Assembly (NCBI GenBank): GCA_025057905.1
Contig: JANWUX010000003.1
Span: 1 to 64,000 of the forward strand
Length of the DNA: 64,000 nt
Reading direction: 5' to 3'
Origin: Patescibacteria group bacterium
Lineage (GTDB): Bacteria > Patescibacteriota > Microgenomatia > UBA1406 > GWC2-37-13
A program made the translations under genes and the position numbers. Shown piece by piece: positions 38,487 to 47,379 of this stretch. Each line of letters opens with the position of its first letter. Position 1 is the first letter of the stretch. The notes below the pieces were generated by a model. The model was not told where the DNA came from, did not search any database, and saw only the letters and a list, made by a program, of their open reading frames with translations.

Positions 38487-38925
38487 ATGTTTTTGTTGGT
38501 TTTTCTTGATAAAAAAGATACTGACTGAGGATCTCGATTAACTTATTTTTTATTGATTCCGTCGGAACAACTAGATAAAGCCGGTAAAAAAAAGGTGGCC
38601 GACTAACAATAGTGAGAACATAAAAGCCAAATCTTTTTTCAAAGTAAAAACAAGAAAGATTTTCCCACCGAGCAACGATTCCCGCTGTCTCAATACCAAA
38701 AACAGTGATCTTATTTTCTATCTCCGGTGGTGGGCTGGTGATGAGAACGTAAAAAAGAAACATCAGGGTCCAGATAACAATGATGATCACTTTGTCGTTA
38801 AAGAAGAAAAAAATTGACGAGAGCAAAAAGCCAACGCCAAAATAAAACCTCAAGATCAGCTTCGACCTTTTTCGATAAGGTCGAAGAGGCGCCCGCCAGG
38901 AAAAGATTAACTGCGGATTTTCCAT
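38362..38925 (-). CDS. Membrane protein, PH-like domain possible
   Basis: Two N-terminal TM segments; convergent 125-bp overlap with the HARP-like ORF. Confidence 0.5.
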   Translation of the reverse strand: MENPQLIFSWRAPLRPYRKRSKLILRFYFGVGFLLSSIFFFFNDKVIIIVIWTLMFLFYVLITSPPPEIENKITVFGIETAGIVARWENLSCFYFEKRFGFYVLTIVSRPPFFYRLYLVVPTESIKNKLIEILSQYLFYQEKPTKTFTEKLIGFLSQLVPDETEEATQDVLKKLKEASLSPQKSGPT

Positions 38926-39010
38926 AAATAATCGACTCTTTTAAAGTTAATTTTATCTTGATGAAGTATTGCTTGCAATAGCACTCTTTTAATGTTATAA
39001 TATTTACTAT

Positions 39011-39358
39011 ATGGATAATTTTAATCGGATTGTTTCGTTTGTTTTGGGACTGGTGGTTGTCGTGGTTTTTTTTGCTGTGGTTACCGGCAGGATTGACCTT
39101 CGACGTTATTTTTCTAATCCAAATCGCCAGTCTCAGGGAAGACAAGTGATCTCTCCAACTCCTTCTCTTGAACCAAAAAGATTATCAGTAAGCTCTGAAA
39201 CTGTGGTTTCGCCGTCGCCAGAAGAACCGGTTCAGACCCTGAGGTTTACCACTACTCCTCAGACAATACCCGCCGCTGGCCTACCAAGCTTTTTTATTCC
39301 TGTTTTGTTTGGTTTAGGAATGATAGGGCTTTCCTTAAAAAAAATTGATAAAAGCTGA
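39011..39358 (+). CDS. Small membrane-anchored protein
   Basis: N-terminal TM, Ser/Pro-rich linker, C-terminal TM. Confidence 0.5.
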   Translation: MDNFNRIVSFVLGLVVVVVFFAVVTGRIDLRRYFSNPNRQSQGRQVISPTPSLEPKRLSVSSETVVSPSPEEPVQTLRFTTTPQTIPAAGLPSFFIPVLFGLGMIGLSLKKIDKS

Positions 39359-39376
39359 TAAAGATAAATTTCTTAT

Positions 39377-39961
39377 TCACCCTCGTGGAAGACCAAGAAA
39401 ATTCTGGCTGATCAAATTGAAAATAAAGAGACTAAGCAGAGTAAAAATTAGACCGATGATTGAGCCACTGATAACTCTTTTGCCGTAGTTGACTCTTTCG
39501 GGATTCGCGGCCGAGGTCATTAAGACGAATACCCCATAAAGGAGATACAAGAAGGAGACGCCGCCAACAAGCGAGAAGATAACATTGAGGATAAACTGAA
39601 CCACACCAGCAACACCGCTTTGTTCCCGAAATAAGCCAGTGTTGCCAATGCAACCTAAGAGAGTATACTGGCGACCAGGAACGGGCGTTGGTGGAAGATT
39701 GGTAGTTGGATTAATTCTTAAGGTGTCTTTTGAATCGGGATTGTCGCTGGCGTTAGGATAGAGGCAATTTTTGCAATTGAGCCAGTTGTCAGGGGGAGGA
39801 TTGGGCTGACAGTAGCCACAGAGATCACAAGTGGCGTATCTTTCTTGTGATTGAGAGTGGATTTGATCTTTGGTCAAAAACAAAAAATAAAAAAAAATTA
39901 TCAGGCTTACCAATAGAGCATGCCTCAGGAAGTTTTTTTTCATAAAAGAATGATATATCAT
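39377..39961 (-). CDS. VirB2/TrbC-like pilin protein
   Basis: Signal peptide; two TMs; SAANPERVNYGKRVISGSIIGLIFTLLSLFIFNLI. Confidence 0.65.
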   Translation of the reverse strand: MIYHSFMKKNFLRHALLVSLIIFFYFLFLTKDQIHSQSQERYATCDLCGYCQPNPPPDNWLNCKNCLYPNASDNPDSKDTLRINPTTNLPPTPVPGRQYTLLGCIGNTGLFREQSGVAGVVQFILNVIFSLVGGVSFLYLLYGVFVLMTSAANPERVNYGKRVISGSIIGLIFTLLSLFIFNLISQNFLGLPRG

Positions 39962-40009
39962 TTTTCTTCATCACTTCAACGAAAGAGTAAGTTTGCTTAT
40001 AATTTTTTG

Positions 40010-41692
40010 ATGAGAAAGCTGGTTTTAATCTTGCTTTTTTTATGGTGGGTGGTTTTGATCTCTCCAAAAATTGTCTGGGCCGATGAGCTCGAGCAGGTCA
40101 CTAAAGAGCTTGAGGCTCTAAAAAAAGACTTAAGAGATAAAGAAAAAGACCACCAAAGACTTAGTCAAAAGCTAGAGGAGATAAAAAGAAGGGTGATTAA
40201 TCTTGAGGTTCAGATCGAAAAAAAAGAGTTTGAAACAAAAAAAAGCGAACAAGCCCTTTTCTTCCAACGTAAGCTTCTTGATCAAAGAGCTGCTTCGGTT
40301 TACAAAAAGATAAATCAACAAGATGACTTTCTAATCGAGGTTTTTTTTAATGAGGATTTTTATTATTCGCTAACAAATTTTTTCTATCAAAAGCGAGTCG
40401 TCAATCAAGACAAAGAGATGATTGTCAAAATTGTTCTTTATATAAAAAATCTTCAAGAGATTAAAAAAAAACTTATGCAAGAAAGAAATCAACTTGCCAA
40501 GATAAAAAGAGAGATCAACGACCAGACGATGTTTTTGACCCACCAAATCTCTCAGACGAAGATAAGAATTGCCCAGTTAACGGCCAAACAACAAGAGTTG
40601 ATTGCCAAAAAATTTGCGAGTATCTATATTCCTCGGTCAGCCAGCATTTCTTATAGTTGTCAACCAGATTATGATCATCGAATCGGAAGCATTCGTGAGG
40701 CTGGCTTTACGCCAAAATTTGGCTTTTTTACCTTCGGAGTCCCGAATCGAGTCGGTATGAATCAATGGGGAGCTTATGGAAGAGCCAAAGCTGGCCAAAA
40801 TGAAGAAGAAATCTTGAGATCTTACTATAATTTCGACAGTCTAGAAACAATTGATACTAACTTAAAAATTAAAGTTGACGGCTACGGTGATTATCTTCTT
40901 GAAGATTATCTTAAAAGAATTTATGAGGTGCCCAATAGTTGGGCCATTGATGGCTTCTCAGCCCTAAAAGCTCAAGCAATTGCCGCCCGATCTTACGTCG
41001 TCGCTTTTACTGAAAATGGCCAAAGATCAATCTGTCCAACAGAGTATTGTCAGGTTTTTAGGCCGGAGCCAAAGGGCGGTCCATGGGAACAGGCTGTGAA
41101 TGAGACAGCGGGTAAGGTGATGAAAAAAGACGATCGAGTAATCAAGGCATGGTATTCGTCCACTCATGGAGGATATATTTTTTCATCAGCAGAGATTGGC
41201 TGGAACAGCACTTCCTGGACAAAAAACGCCAGAGATACAGTCAGAGAAATCACCAGTTTTGCCGATCTTTTTCTTTTTGCTTTTGATCGTGAATCGCCGA
41301 TTTTTTACTGCAACTGGGGACAGAGAGCTCAGTATAACAACACCGCTTGGTTGAAAAGCGAGGAAGTAGCGGATATCGTTAATGTTTTACTTTTGGCAAA
41401 AACCGAGCCATCGGTGTCTCGGTATCTTTATCAAGTTGATGCTGGAGGCGAGGTTTGGAATGAGGAAAAGGTTAAAGAAGAGTTAAGAAAAAGAGGTATT
41501 AGTCCGTTCACCAACATTAATCAGGTCAGTGTCAAAGCTGATTTTAACCTCGGGCGAACCACTGCTATTAGTCTGTCAGGAGATGGTGGATTGGTGACTT
41601 TTGATGGGAAAGAGTTTCGCGACTGGTTCAATGCCCGGGCGCCAGCAAATATTCAGATTCGAGGTCCGCTCTACAATGTTGAGATAAAATAA
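40010..41692 (+). CDS. SpoIID/LytB-domain protein with N-terminal coiled coil
   Basis: Signal peptide MRKLVLILLFLWWVVLISPKIVWA; GMNQWGAYGRAKAGQNEEEILRSYY; ALKAQAIAARSYVV; YSSTHGGYIFSSAE. Track start 39920 replaced by the signal-peptide Met. Confidence 0.88.
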   Translation: MRKLVLILLFLWWVVLISPKIVWADELEQVTKELEALKKDLRDKEKDHQRLSQKLEEIKRRVINLEVQIEKKEFETKKSEQALFFQRKLLDQRAASVYKKINQQDDFLIEVFFNEDFYYSLTNFFYQKRVVNQDKEMIVKIVLYIKNLQEIKKKLMQERNQLAKIKREINDQTMFLTHQISQTKIRIAQLTAKQQELIAKKFASIYIPRSASISYSCQPDYDHRIGSIREAGFTPKFGFFTFGVPNRVGMNQWGAYGRAKAGQNEEEILRSYYNFDSLETIDTNLKIKVDGYGDYLLEDYLKRIYEVPNSWAIDGFSALKAQAIAARSYVVAFTENGQRSICPTEYCQVFRPEPKGGPWEQAVNETAGKVMKKDDRVIKAWYSSTHGGYIFSSAEIGWNSTSWTKNARDTVREITSFADLFLFAFDRESPIFYCNWGQRAQYNNTAWLKSEEVADIVNVLLLAKTEPSVSRYLYQVDAGGEVWNEEKVKEELRKRGISPFTNINQVSVKADFNLGRTTAISLSGDGGLVTFDGKEFRDWFNARAPANIQIRGPLYNVEIK

Positions 41693-41693
41693 C

Positions 41694-42272
41694 TTAGAAA
41701 GGTAGAGTGAGAGGAGTTTCTGTCGTTTTGACTTCTTCAAGGTATTTTTTCCAACTGACTTTGATCGGCGTTTTTCTGGAGATATCGAAGTAATAAACCA
41801 TGCCATTGATCACGCCGTAGTCAAAAAGCTGCTTTGTCAAGATAACATCTTCCTGGCAGTACTTTTTAAGTTGATCAATTTTTCCTTCCCGGAAATAGTT
41901 AATCGCTTCCATCCCCGAGCTGGATTTTTTTTTATTCAACGTGGCAAAGGCCAGTTCGTTTAGAGAAATTCTTTTGCCAATTTTTGCTTTTATATCTTCA
42001 AGAAGATCAAGAACCTTTAAATTTTTTATCTCGCCAGGATAGTAAGGTTTTAAAACCTCAAGGTCAAAATTGAGAACGTTAAAGCCGATGATCAAGGATG
42101 CCTTCTCAATTAGGGGAAAAAGCCGATAAATTTCTCTTTCTTCAAAAACTAAGGTTGAGTTGTCAGCATAGTTAAAAACAGCGACAACACTTATCTCAAG
42201 TTTTCTTGGATCAGAAAATTCCCGAAAGGAAAACTTTGTTTCTAAATCCATCACTAAAGGAAAGCTTTTCAT
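41694..42272 (-). CDS. Ribonuclease H-like (DnaQ/YprB-type) exonuclease domain protein
   Basis: LVMDLETK, IIGFNVLNFDLEVLKPYY, LKKYCQEDVILTKQLFDYG. Confidence 0.65.
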   Translation of the reverse strand: MKSFPLVMDLETKFSFREFSDPRKLEISVVAVFNYADNSTLVFEEREIYRLFPLIEKASLIIGFNVLNFDLEVLKPYYPGEIKNLKVLDLLEDIKAKIGKRISLNELAFATLNKKKSSSGMEAINYFREGKIDQLKKYCQEDVILTKQLFDYGVINGMVYYFDISRKTPIKVSWKKYLEEVKTTETPLTLPF

Positions 42273-42679
42273 CAGTTTTTTGGCTTGATTACTTTATAAA
42301 TCTCGATTTCAAGCCAAGTAGCTGAATCTTCCTGACTTTCTTTTTCTTTAGTAAAAGAGATTTGAGAACTGTGGTTTTGATAGTAGGAGTTATAGATCTG
42401 AGTGAACAGATTTACAAACTTCTCTCTCTCTTTTTCTGATTTTAATTGATTGATTTTGGAGTAAAAAAACTCCTCTAGTTTGCCAATCCCCCAAATCATC
42501 TCGATCAGGTTTTTATCAAGAAAATCAAGATCAGCTAACTGACCGTTGATTGGCTTTAAGGTAAGGTTCATCATCTTTAGCTGGTCAAACATCTCTTCGT
42601 AGGATGGCTTTTTTTTAAGTTTTTTTTGGAGGCTTAAAAGATCATCAATTAAAGAGAAATCGGTTTTTTTTGCTTTCAT
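42272..42679 (-). CDS. Hypothetical protein
   Basis: 135-aa ORF adjoining the exonuclease gene. Confidence 0.5.
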   Translation of the reverse strand: MKAKKTDFSLIDDLLSLQKKLKKKPSYEEMFDQLKMMNLTLKPINGQLADLDFLDKNLIEMIWGIGKLEEFFYSKINQLKSEKEREKFVNLFTQIYNSYYQNHSSQISFTKEKESQEDSATWLEIEIYKVIKPKN

Positions 42680-42699
42680 AAGTATAATTATTTTATTAC

Positions 42700-43143
42700 A
42701 TGATAAAGAAAAAATTACAAGAAAAACAGATTAAGGCGCTAAAAGCAGGTGAAAAGGTTCGATTATCAACGATCAGATACATTCTTTCTCGGATTAAAAA
42801 TGAAGAAATAAAAAAAAGATGCGAATTGAGCGATGACGAAGGAATTTTTATCATCAAAAAGATTATTAAAGAATTAAATGAGTCAATTGAAGTATTCAAG
42901 AAAGGAAAAAGAGATGATCTAGTTGAGCAAGCTAAGGCTCAATTATTGGTTGCTCGTTCTTTTCTTCCACCAGAACTAACGGATGATGAGTTAAGAGAAG
43001 AGATAAAAAAAATTATTGGTGATAATCAAAAGATTCTAGAACAGGATAAAAAAGCGATTATCTCGATCTGTTTTCGTCAGTTAAGATCAAAAGCCGATTC
43101 GCAGAGAATTGTGAAGATTCTAAGAGAGTATGTCGATCTTTAG
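42700..43143 (+). CDS. GatB/YqeY domain protein
   Basis: KAGEKVRLSTIRYILSRIKNEEI, LAT-type ARSFLPPELTDDELREEI. Confidence 0.85.
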   Translation: MIKKKLQEKQIKALKAGEKVRLSTIRYILSRIKNEEIKKRCELSDDEGIFIIKKIIKELNESIEVFKKGKRDDLVEQAKAQLLVARSFLPPELTDDELREEIKKIIGDNQKILEQDKKAIISICFRQLRSKADSQRIVKILREYVDL

Positions 43144-43465
43144 AAAAATTGTTTTTTTTGGTGCTTTTGTTTTTTTTCTCCTTTCGCTCATTCCCAATCT
43201 CCTGAATTACAAAAACCACCTGGTTTTTTTTCAAAAAATCAAGGAGGCGTATGAAAAAGAGAAGAAAAAAAACATTGAGCTGAAGACAAAAATTCTTCGC
43301 CAAAAAAGTGTCTACGAGTTAGAGAAAAACATCAGAAATAACCTAAATCTCACCAGGAAAAACGAGATGGTTGTTCTTTTGCCCCCCTTAAAAATCTCGC
43401 CTTCTCCAACACCGACTCCTTTCTTGTCCAATTGGCAGAAGTGGTTGAAGGTCTTTTGGGAGTAG
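43130..43465 (+). CDS. FtsB/DivIC-like septum formation initiator
   Basis: N-terminal TM, short coiled coil, YELEKNIRNNLNLTRKNEMVVLLP. Confidence 0.7.
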   Translation: MSIFRKIVFFGAFVFFLLSLIPNLLNYKNHLVFFQKIKEAYEKEKKKNIELKTKILRQKSVYELEKNIRNNLNLTRKNEMVVLLPPLKISPSPTPTPFLSNWQKWLKVFWE

Positions 43466-43471
43466 TTTTTT

Positions 43472-43544
43472 TGGTTACGGGGCCGGGAGTTGAACCCGGT
43501 CTAGGAGATTATGAGCCTCCTGTGCAACCGTACACTACCCCGTA
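43472..43544 (-). tRNA. tRNA-Met(CAT)
   Basis: TACGGGG/CCCCGTA acceptor, anticodon loop CTCATAA, encoded CCA. Confidence 0.93.
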
Positions 43545-43570
43545 ATATTTCTATATTATAATACTTTACG

Positions 43571-44515
43571 ATGAAAAATACGATGAAAAATTGCTATCTT
43601 TCTTTGATTGTTCCGGTTTATAACGAAGACAGAAACATTGAGATATTCCTTCAGCGAGCTCTAAAGATAATTAAAAAGTACGACTACGAGATAATCTTCA
43701 TCAACGACGGTTCAACTGATCGCTCAGAAGAGATAATTAAAAGCCATTGTCAAAAGAACGAAAGAATAAAGCTCATTTCCTTTACCAGAAATTTTGGTCA
43801 TCAAATGGCTCTCTTTGCTGGTTATCAGTTTGCCCAGGGACAGGCGATTGTTTCTATTGATGCTGACCTTCAAGATCCGCCTGAGTTAATTGAGGCAATG
43901 ATTGATCGATGGCAAGCGGGAGCAAAAATTATCTATGCTAAAAGACAAGAGCGTCAAGGCGAGACTTTTTTCAAGCTGGTGACAGCAAAACTTTTCTATT
44001 GGCTAATAAACTTCCTCTCTGAGACATCTATTCCTGAAGATGTGGGTGATTTTCGGCTGGTTGATCGAGGGGTTGTTGAGTATTTAAAAAACTTGTCCGA
44101 GAAACCTGAGTTTTTGCGCGGTCTGGTTTCTTGGCCGGGTTTTAAGATCGACTTTGTTTATTTTAAAAGAGATAAGCGCCACTTCGGGAAAACTGGCTAC
44201 ACTCTTGGGAAAATGATCAATCTGGCTCTTAACGGAATAATCGCCTTCTCTACCAAACCGCTTCGTTTATCGACTTTATTAGGTTTTTTTGTCTCTTTGT
44301 TTGCCATCTTTATTGTTGTTTTTAAATCAGTTCAACACTTTGTTTTTGGTCAGGGAGTCTGGCTTCCGGGTTGGGCATCTTTGTTTTTTTCGATTGTTTT
44401 TTTAGGTGGCGTCCAGTTAATTATGATTGGGCTGCTGGGCGAATACATCGCTCGGATTTACAAAGAAGTTCAAAGACGACCAAATTACATCATTAAGGAG
44501 ATGGTCAATTGTTAG
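43571..44515 (+). CDS. Glycosyltransferase family 2 (GtrB/DPM1-like)
   Basis: LIVPVYNEDRNIEIFL, FINDGSTDRSEEII, SIDADLQDPPELI, C-terminal two TMs. Confidence 0.92.
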   Translation: MKNTMKNCYLSLIVPVYNEDRNIEIFLQRALKIIKKYDYEIIFINDGSTDRSEEIIKSHCQKNERIKLISFTRNFGHQMALFAGYQFAQGQAIVSIDADLQDPPELIEAMIDRWQAGAKIIYAKRQERQGETFFKLVTAKLFYWLINFLSETSIPEDVGDFRLVDRGVVEYLKNLSEKPEFLRGLVSWPGFKIDFVYFKRDKRHFGKTGYTLGKMINLALNGIIAFSTKPLRLSTLLGFFVSLFAIFIVVFKSVQHFVFGQGVWLPGWASLFFSIVFLGGVQLIMIGLLGEYIARIYKEVQRRPNYIIKEMVNC

Positions 44516-44664
44516 TTGCTTTTGTGAGAACTCTTGGCTTGATTTTGATTGCGATAGGATTGGCTTTGTTGGTGGTTTTTTTGATTAATTTTTTCCAGGC
44601 GCAAAACCGAATCGTATCGCCAATTCCCGAAGAGGAGACAACACAATTTTCAAACTCGCCATAA
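44509..44664 (+). CDS. Possible 51-aa single-TM microprotein
   Basis: TTG start overlapping the GT2 stop: LLVAFVRTLGLILIAIGLALLVVFLINFFQAQNRIVSPIPEEETTQFSNSP. Confidence 0.4.
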   Translation: MLVAFVRTLGLILIAIGLALLVVFLINFFQAQNRIVSPIPEEETTQFSNSP

Positions 44665-44771
44665 TCTAGAGGATGCCTAGCAATAAGTTTTTTATCTTCA
44701 TTTTTTGGTTTTTTAATCTGGTGAGAAGAGTTTAAGTTTAAATTTATTGAGAGTGAAAAAAATTACTGATC

Positions 44772-45128
44772 TCACCTAACAAGCTCAAATCGAAGAAGCT
44801 GGCCTTCGCCTCCGAGAAATAGAATATCAATAACAGTTAAGATTAGATAAGAAGAAATAAAAACAATGAGACCAATTAGGGCATAGCGGAATATTGCCTG
44901 GGCTTTTTTCACTCTTTCGGGGTTACCAAAAGAGGTGAGATACTGAAAGCTACCATAAACAAACATTACAAAGAGAACAAGGATAATAAAGGCGGTGGAA
45001 AGCGTCAGAATGTTGCCAAAAAGCACCTCCAAACAAGCAAGCGTTGGTACATAAGCATTGTCAACCTTGATACTGCAGGTTTCCCAGGTCTTGAGTTGAG
45101 GAGATTGAGCAAGAGCGACAGTTAGCAT
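44772..45128 (-). CDS. VirB2/TrbC-like pilin protein
   Basis: Two TMs with TSFGNPERVKKAQAIFRYALIGLIVFISSYLILTVI. Confidence 0.65.
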   Translation of the reverse strand: MLTVALAQSPQLKTWETCSIKVDNAYVPTLACLEVLFGNILTLSTAFIILVLFVMFVYGSFQYLTSFGNPERVKKAQAIFRYALIGLIVFISSYLILTVIDILFLGGEGQLLRFELVR

Positions 45129-45280
45129 TTGATTTAATCAGTCTCCTTTTTCTTGAGTTAGTTCTTGAATTTTCGATGTTTTTTACTGATAATTCAATTT
45201 CTCCGCTTTCTGGTATTTAAGTAAATTCTATCAAAGAAATCTTAGCAGGTCTTTAAAAGTAATGTGATGACTGGAAATTT

Positions 45281-45721
45281 CTACCGAGATGGTTGAGTTG
45301 GTTGAATTAACTGAGGAAATTGAATCGGCTTTGTTATTCCAAGGCCAATGTTAAGAATATTCTCCAAAACAACAACAATCGACAAGACTACAAAGATGAG
45401 AATAAGGCCAATTATTGCTGCTTGAATTTTTTCTCTGGCTTTTTCTATCGACTCTTTATTTCCACCTGAAGTAATCCAGCCAAAAGCACCAAGAAGAAGA
45501 TTGATCAAAGCAATTAGACCCGCAACAACAAAGAACAGTCTGATCAAAAAAGTGATCACTTGGGAGAAACTGGGGACAGTAAAACCAAGATCAGCAACAG
45601 GAGCTGTAATTAAAGCAACACCTTCTCTTGGAGGTTGTTGAGCTAAGACTTGTCCCAGAAATACAATTAGGTTATTTGACAACACTGTTATTATGTTATA
45701 GAAAAACCTGATTAATTTCAA
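45281..45721 (-). CDS. VirB2/TrbC-like pilin protein
   Basis: GWITSGGNKESIEKAREKIQAAIIGLILIFVVLSIVVVLENIL. Confidence 0.65.
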   Translation of the reverse strand: MKLIRFFYNIITVLSNNLIVFLGQVLAQQPPREGVALITAPVADLGFTVPSFSQVITFLIRLFFVVAGLIALINLLLGAFGWITSGGNKESIEKAREKIQAAIIGLILIFVVLSIVVVLENILNIGLGITKPIQFPQLIQPTQPSR

Positions 45722-45787
45722 GTGCTTTTTAATTAAGTGAAAATAATACTAGAACAAAGGGCAATAAAATTCAAGTTTCTCGAAAAT

Positions 45788-47300
45788 TTAATCTTCAAAA
45801 TATCGATACTGCAGAGCTTCAACGACGGCTTCTACCTCGATGATATCTTTTTGGTTTAGGTCGGTTATTGTCTGGGCAATTTTAATAATTTTAAAGTAAC
45901 CTCTGGCAGAAAGAGAGAATCGGATAATTGCCTCTTTAAGAAGATCAAGAGCCTCCTTTTCGAGGTGACAAAATTTTTTTATCTCTGCTGTTCCCATCTC
46001 GCCATTAGAGGAAATTTTTGAACCTTGAAATATCAATTTTTGTCGCACTCGAGCCTTGATAACTCTTTTTTTTATCTTCTCACTTGTTTCTGTTGGAATT
46101 GAGTCAACCAACTCTTATTTTCGATGGGAACAACATTAACGTAAAGATCAATTCGATCAAGAAAGGGACCAGAAAGTCTTTTTTTGTATTTAAGAATAGC
46201 ACCTGGATGACAATGACAGGCTTTCCTTGGATGACCAAGAAAGCCACACGGGCAGGGATTTGCTGCCGCCACAAGAATAAATCTTGCTGGGAATGTCAGG
46301 GTTCCTTGAGCTCTAGAGATGGTGATCTTTCCTTCCTCAAGAGGTTGTCTTAATGCCTCTAGCGTCGATCTTGGAAACTCGGCAATCTCGTCTAAAAACA
46401 AAACTCCTCGGAGGGCCAAGGATATCTCTCCCGGGGAGGGATTTGTGCCACCGCCCACCAACCAATACGAGAGGTAGTATGATGGGGTGCGCGAAAAGGT
46501 CTTTTGGTTATGTAAAACGAGTCTTTAAGCAGCCCATCAACCGAGTAAATTTTTATCACCTCAATAATCTCCTCTCTTTCTAGTGGTGGCATGATCGAGG
46601 CCAGGGCTTTAGAAAGAAGAGTCTTTCCTACCCCCGGCGGACTTTTAAGGAGAAGATTATCAAAACCAGCAACAGCGATTTCGCAGGCTCTTTTTGCCAG
46701 GGAATGACCTTTAATGCTCTCAAATAAAATCTCATTCTCAAAAGAAGATTTGAGATTAACTTCACTTTTGGCCATTATCTTGATTTTAACTTGATCATTG
46801 AGATGCATAACTAACTCAACGAGGTTTTTTACGGGAAAATCTCCACCCTATCAACAAGAGAGGCCTCTCTTGTGTTTTCAACTGGCAGAAAAATCTGACT
46901 AATATTTTTTTCTTTCGCCATCAGGACAATGGGCAAACTCCTGGCTCTTGACGAATTTTTCCTTCAAGAGAGAGTTCGCCAATAAAAAGAGATCTCTTAG
47001 ATTATTTTCTTTGATAATTTCCGAGGCGGCCAGAATACCAATGGCAATCGGCGGGTCAAAAGAAGAGCCGATTTTTGGAATATCTGCAGTGGCGAGATTA
47101 ATAGTTATCTTGGCATCAGGCATCGGAAGATTACTGTTGTTAATGGCTGATCTAACTCTGTCTTTTGCCTCATCAATTGATTTATCGGGCAGGCCAACAA
47201 TGGTAAAGCTAGGAAAACCTCTCGAGGCGACATCGGTCTCTACCTCTATCAAAACACCCTCAAGACCAACTGTTGTTCCAGAGAAAATTCTCGAGAGCAC
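45788..47300 (-). pseudogene. comM: ComM/YifB Mg-chelatase-like AAA ATPase, frame-broken
   Basis: Fragments MLSRIFSGTTVGLEGVLIEVETDVASRGFPSFTIVGLPDKSIDEAKDRV / GFDNLLLKSPPGVGKTLLSKALASIMPPL / [27 protein letters not shown] / SARGYFKIIKIAQTITDL in at least three frames. Confidence 0.9.
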
Positions 47301-47379
47301 AAGGGATAGTTTAAGAAAGCTTGACTCTTGTTTGTCTATTGAAAATATCCAACAGAGTTTTTTTGTTATATTTTAATTA

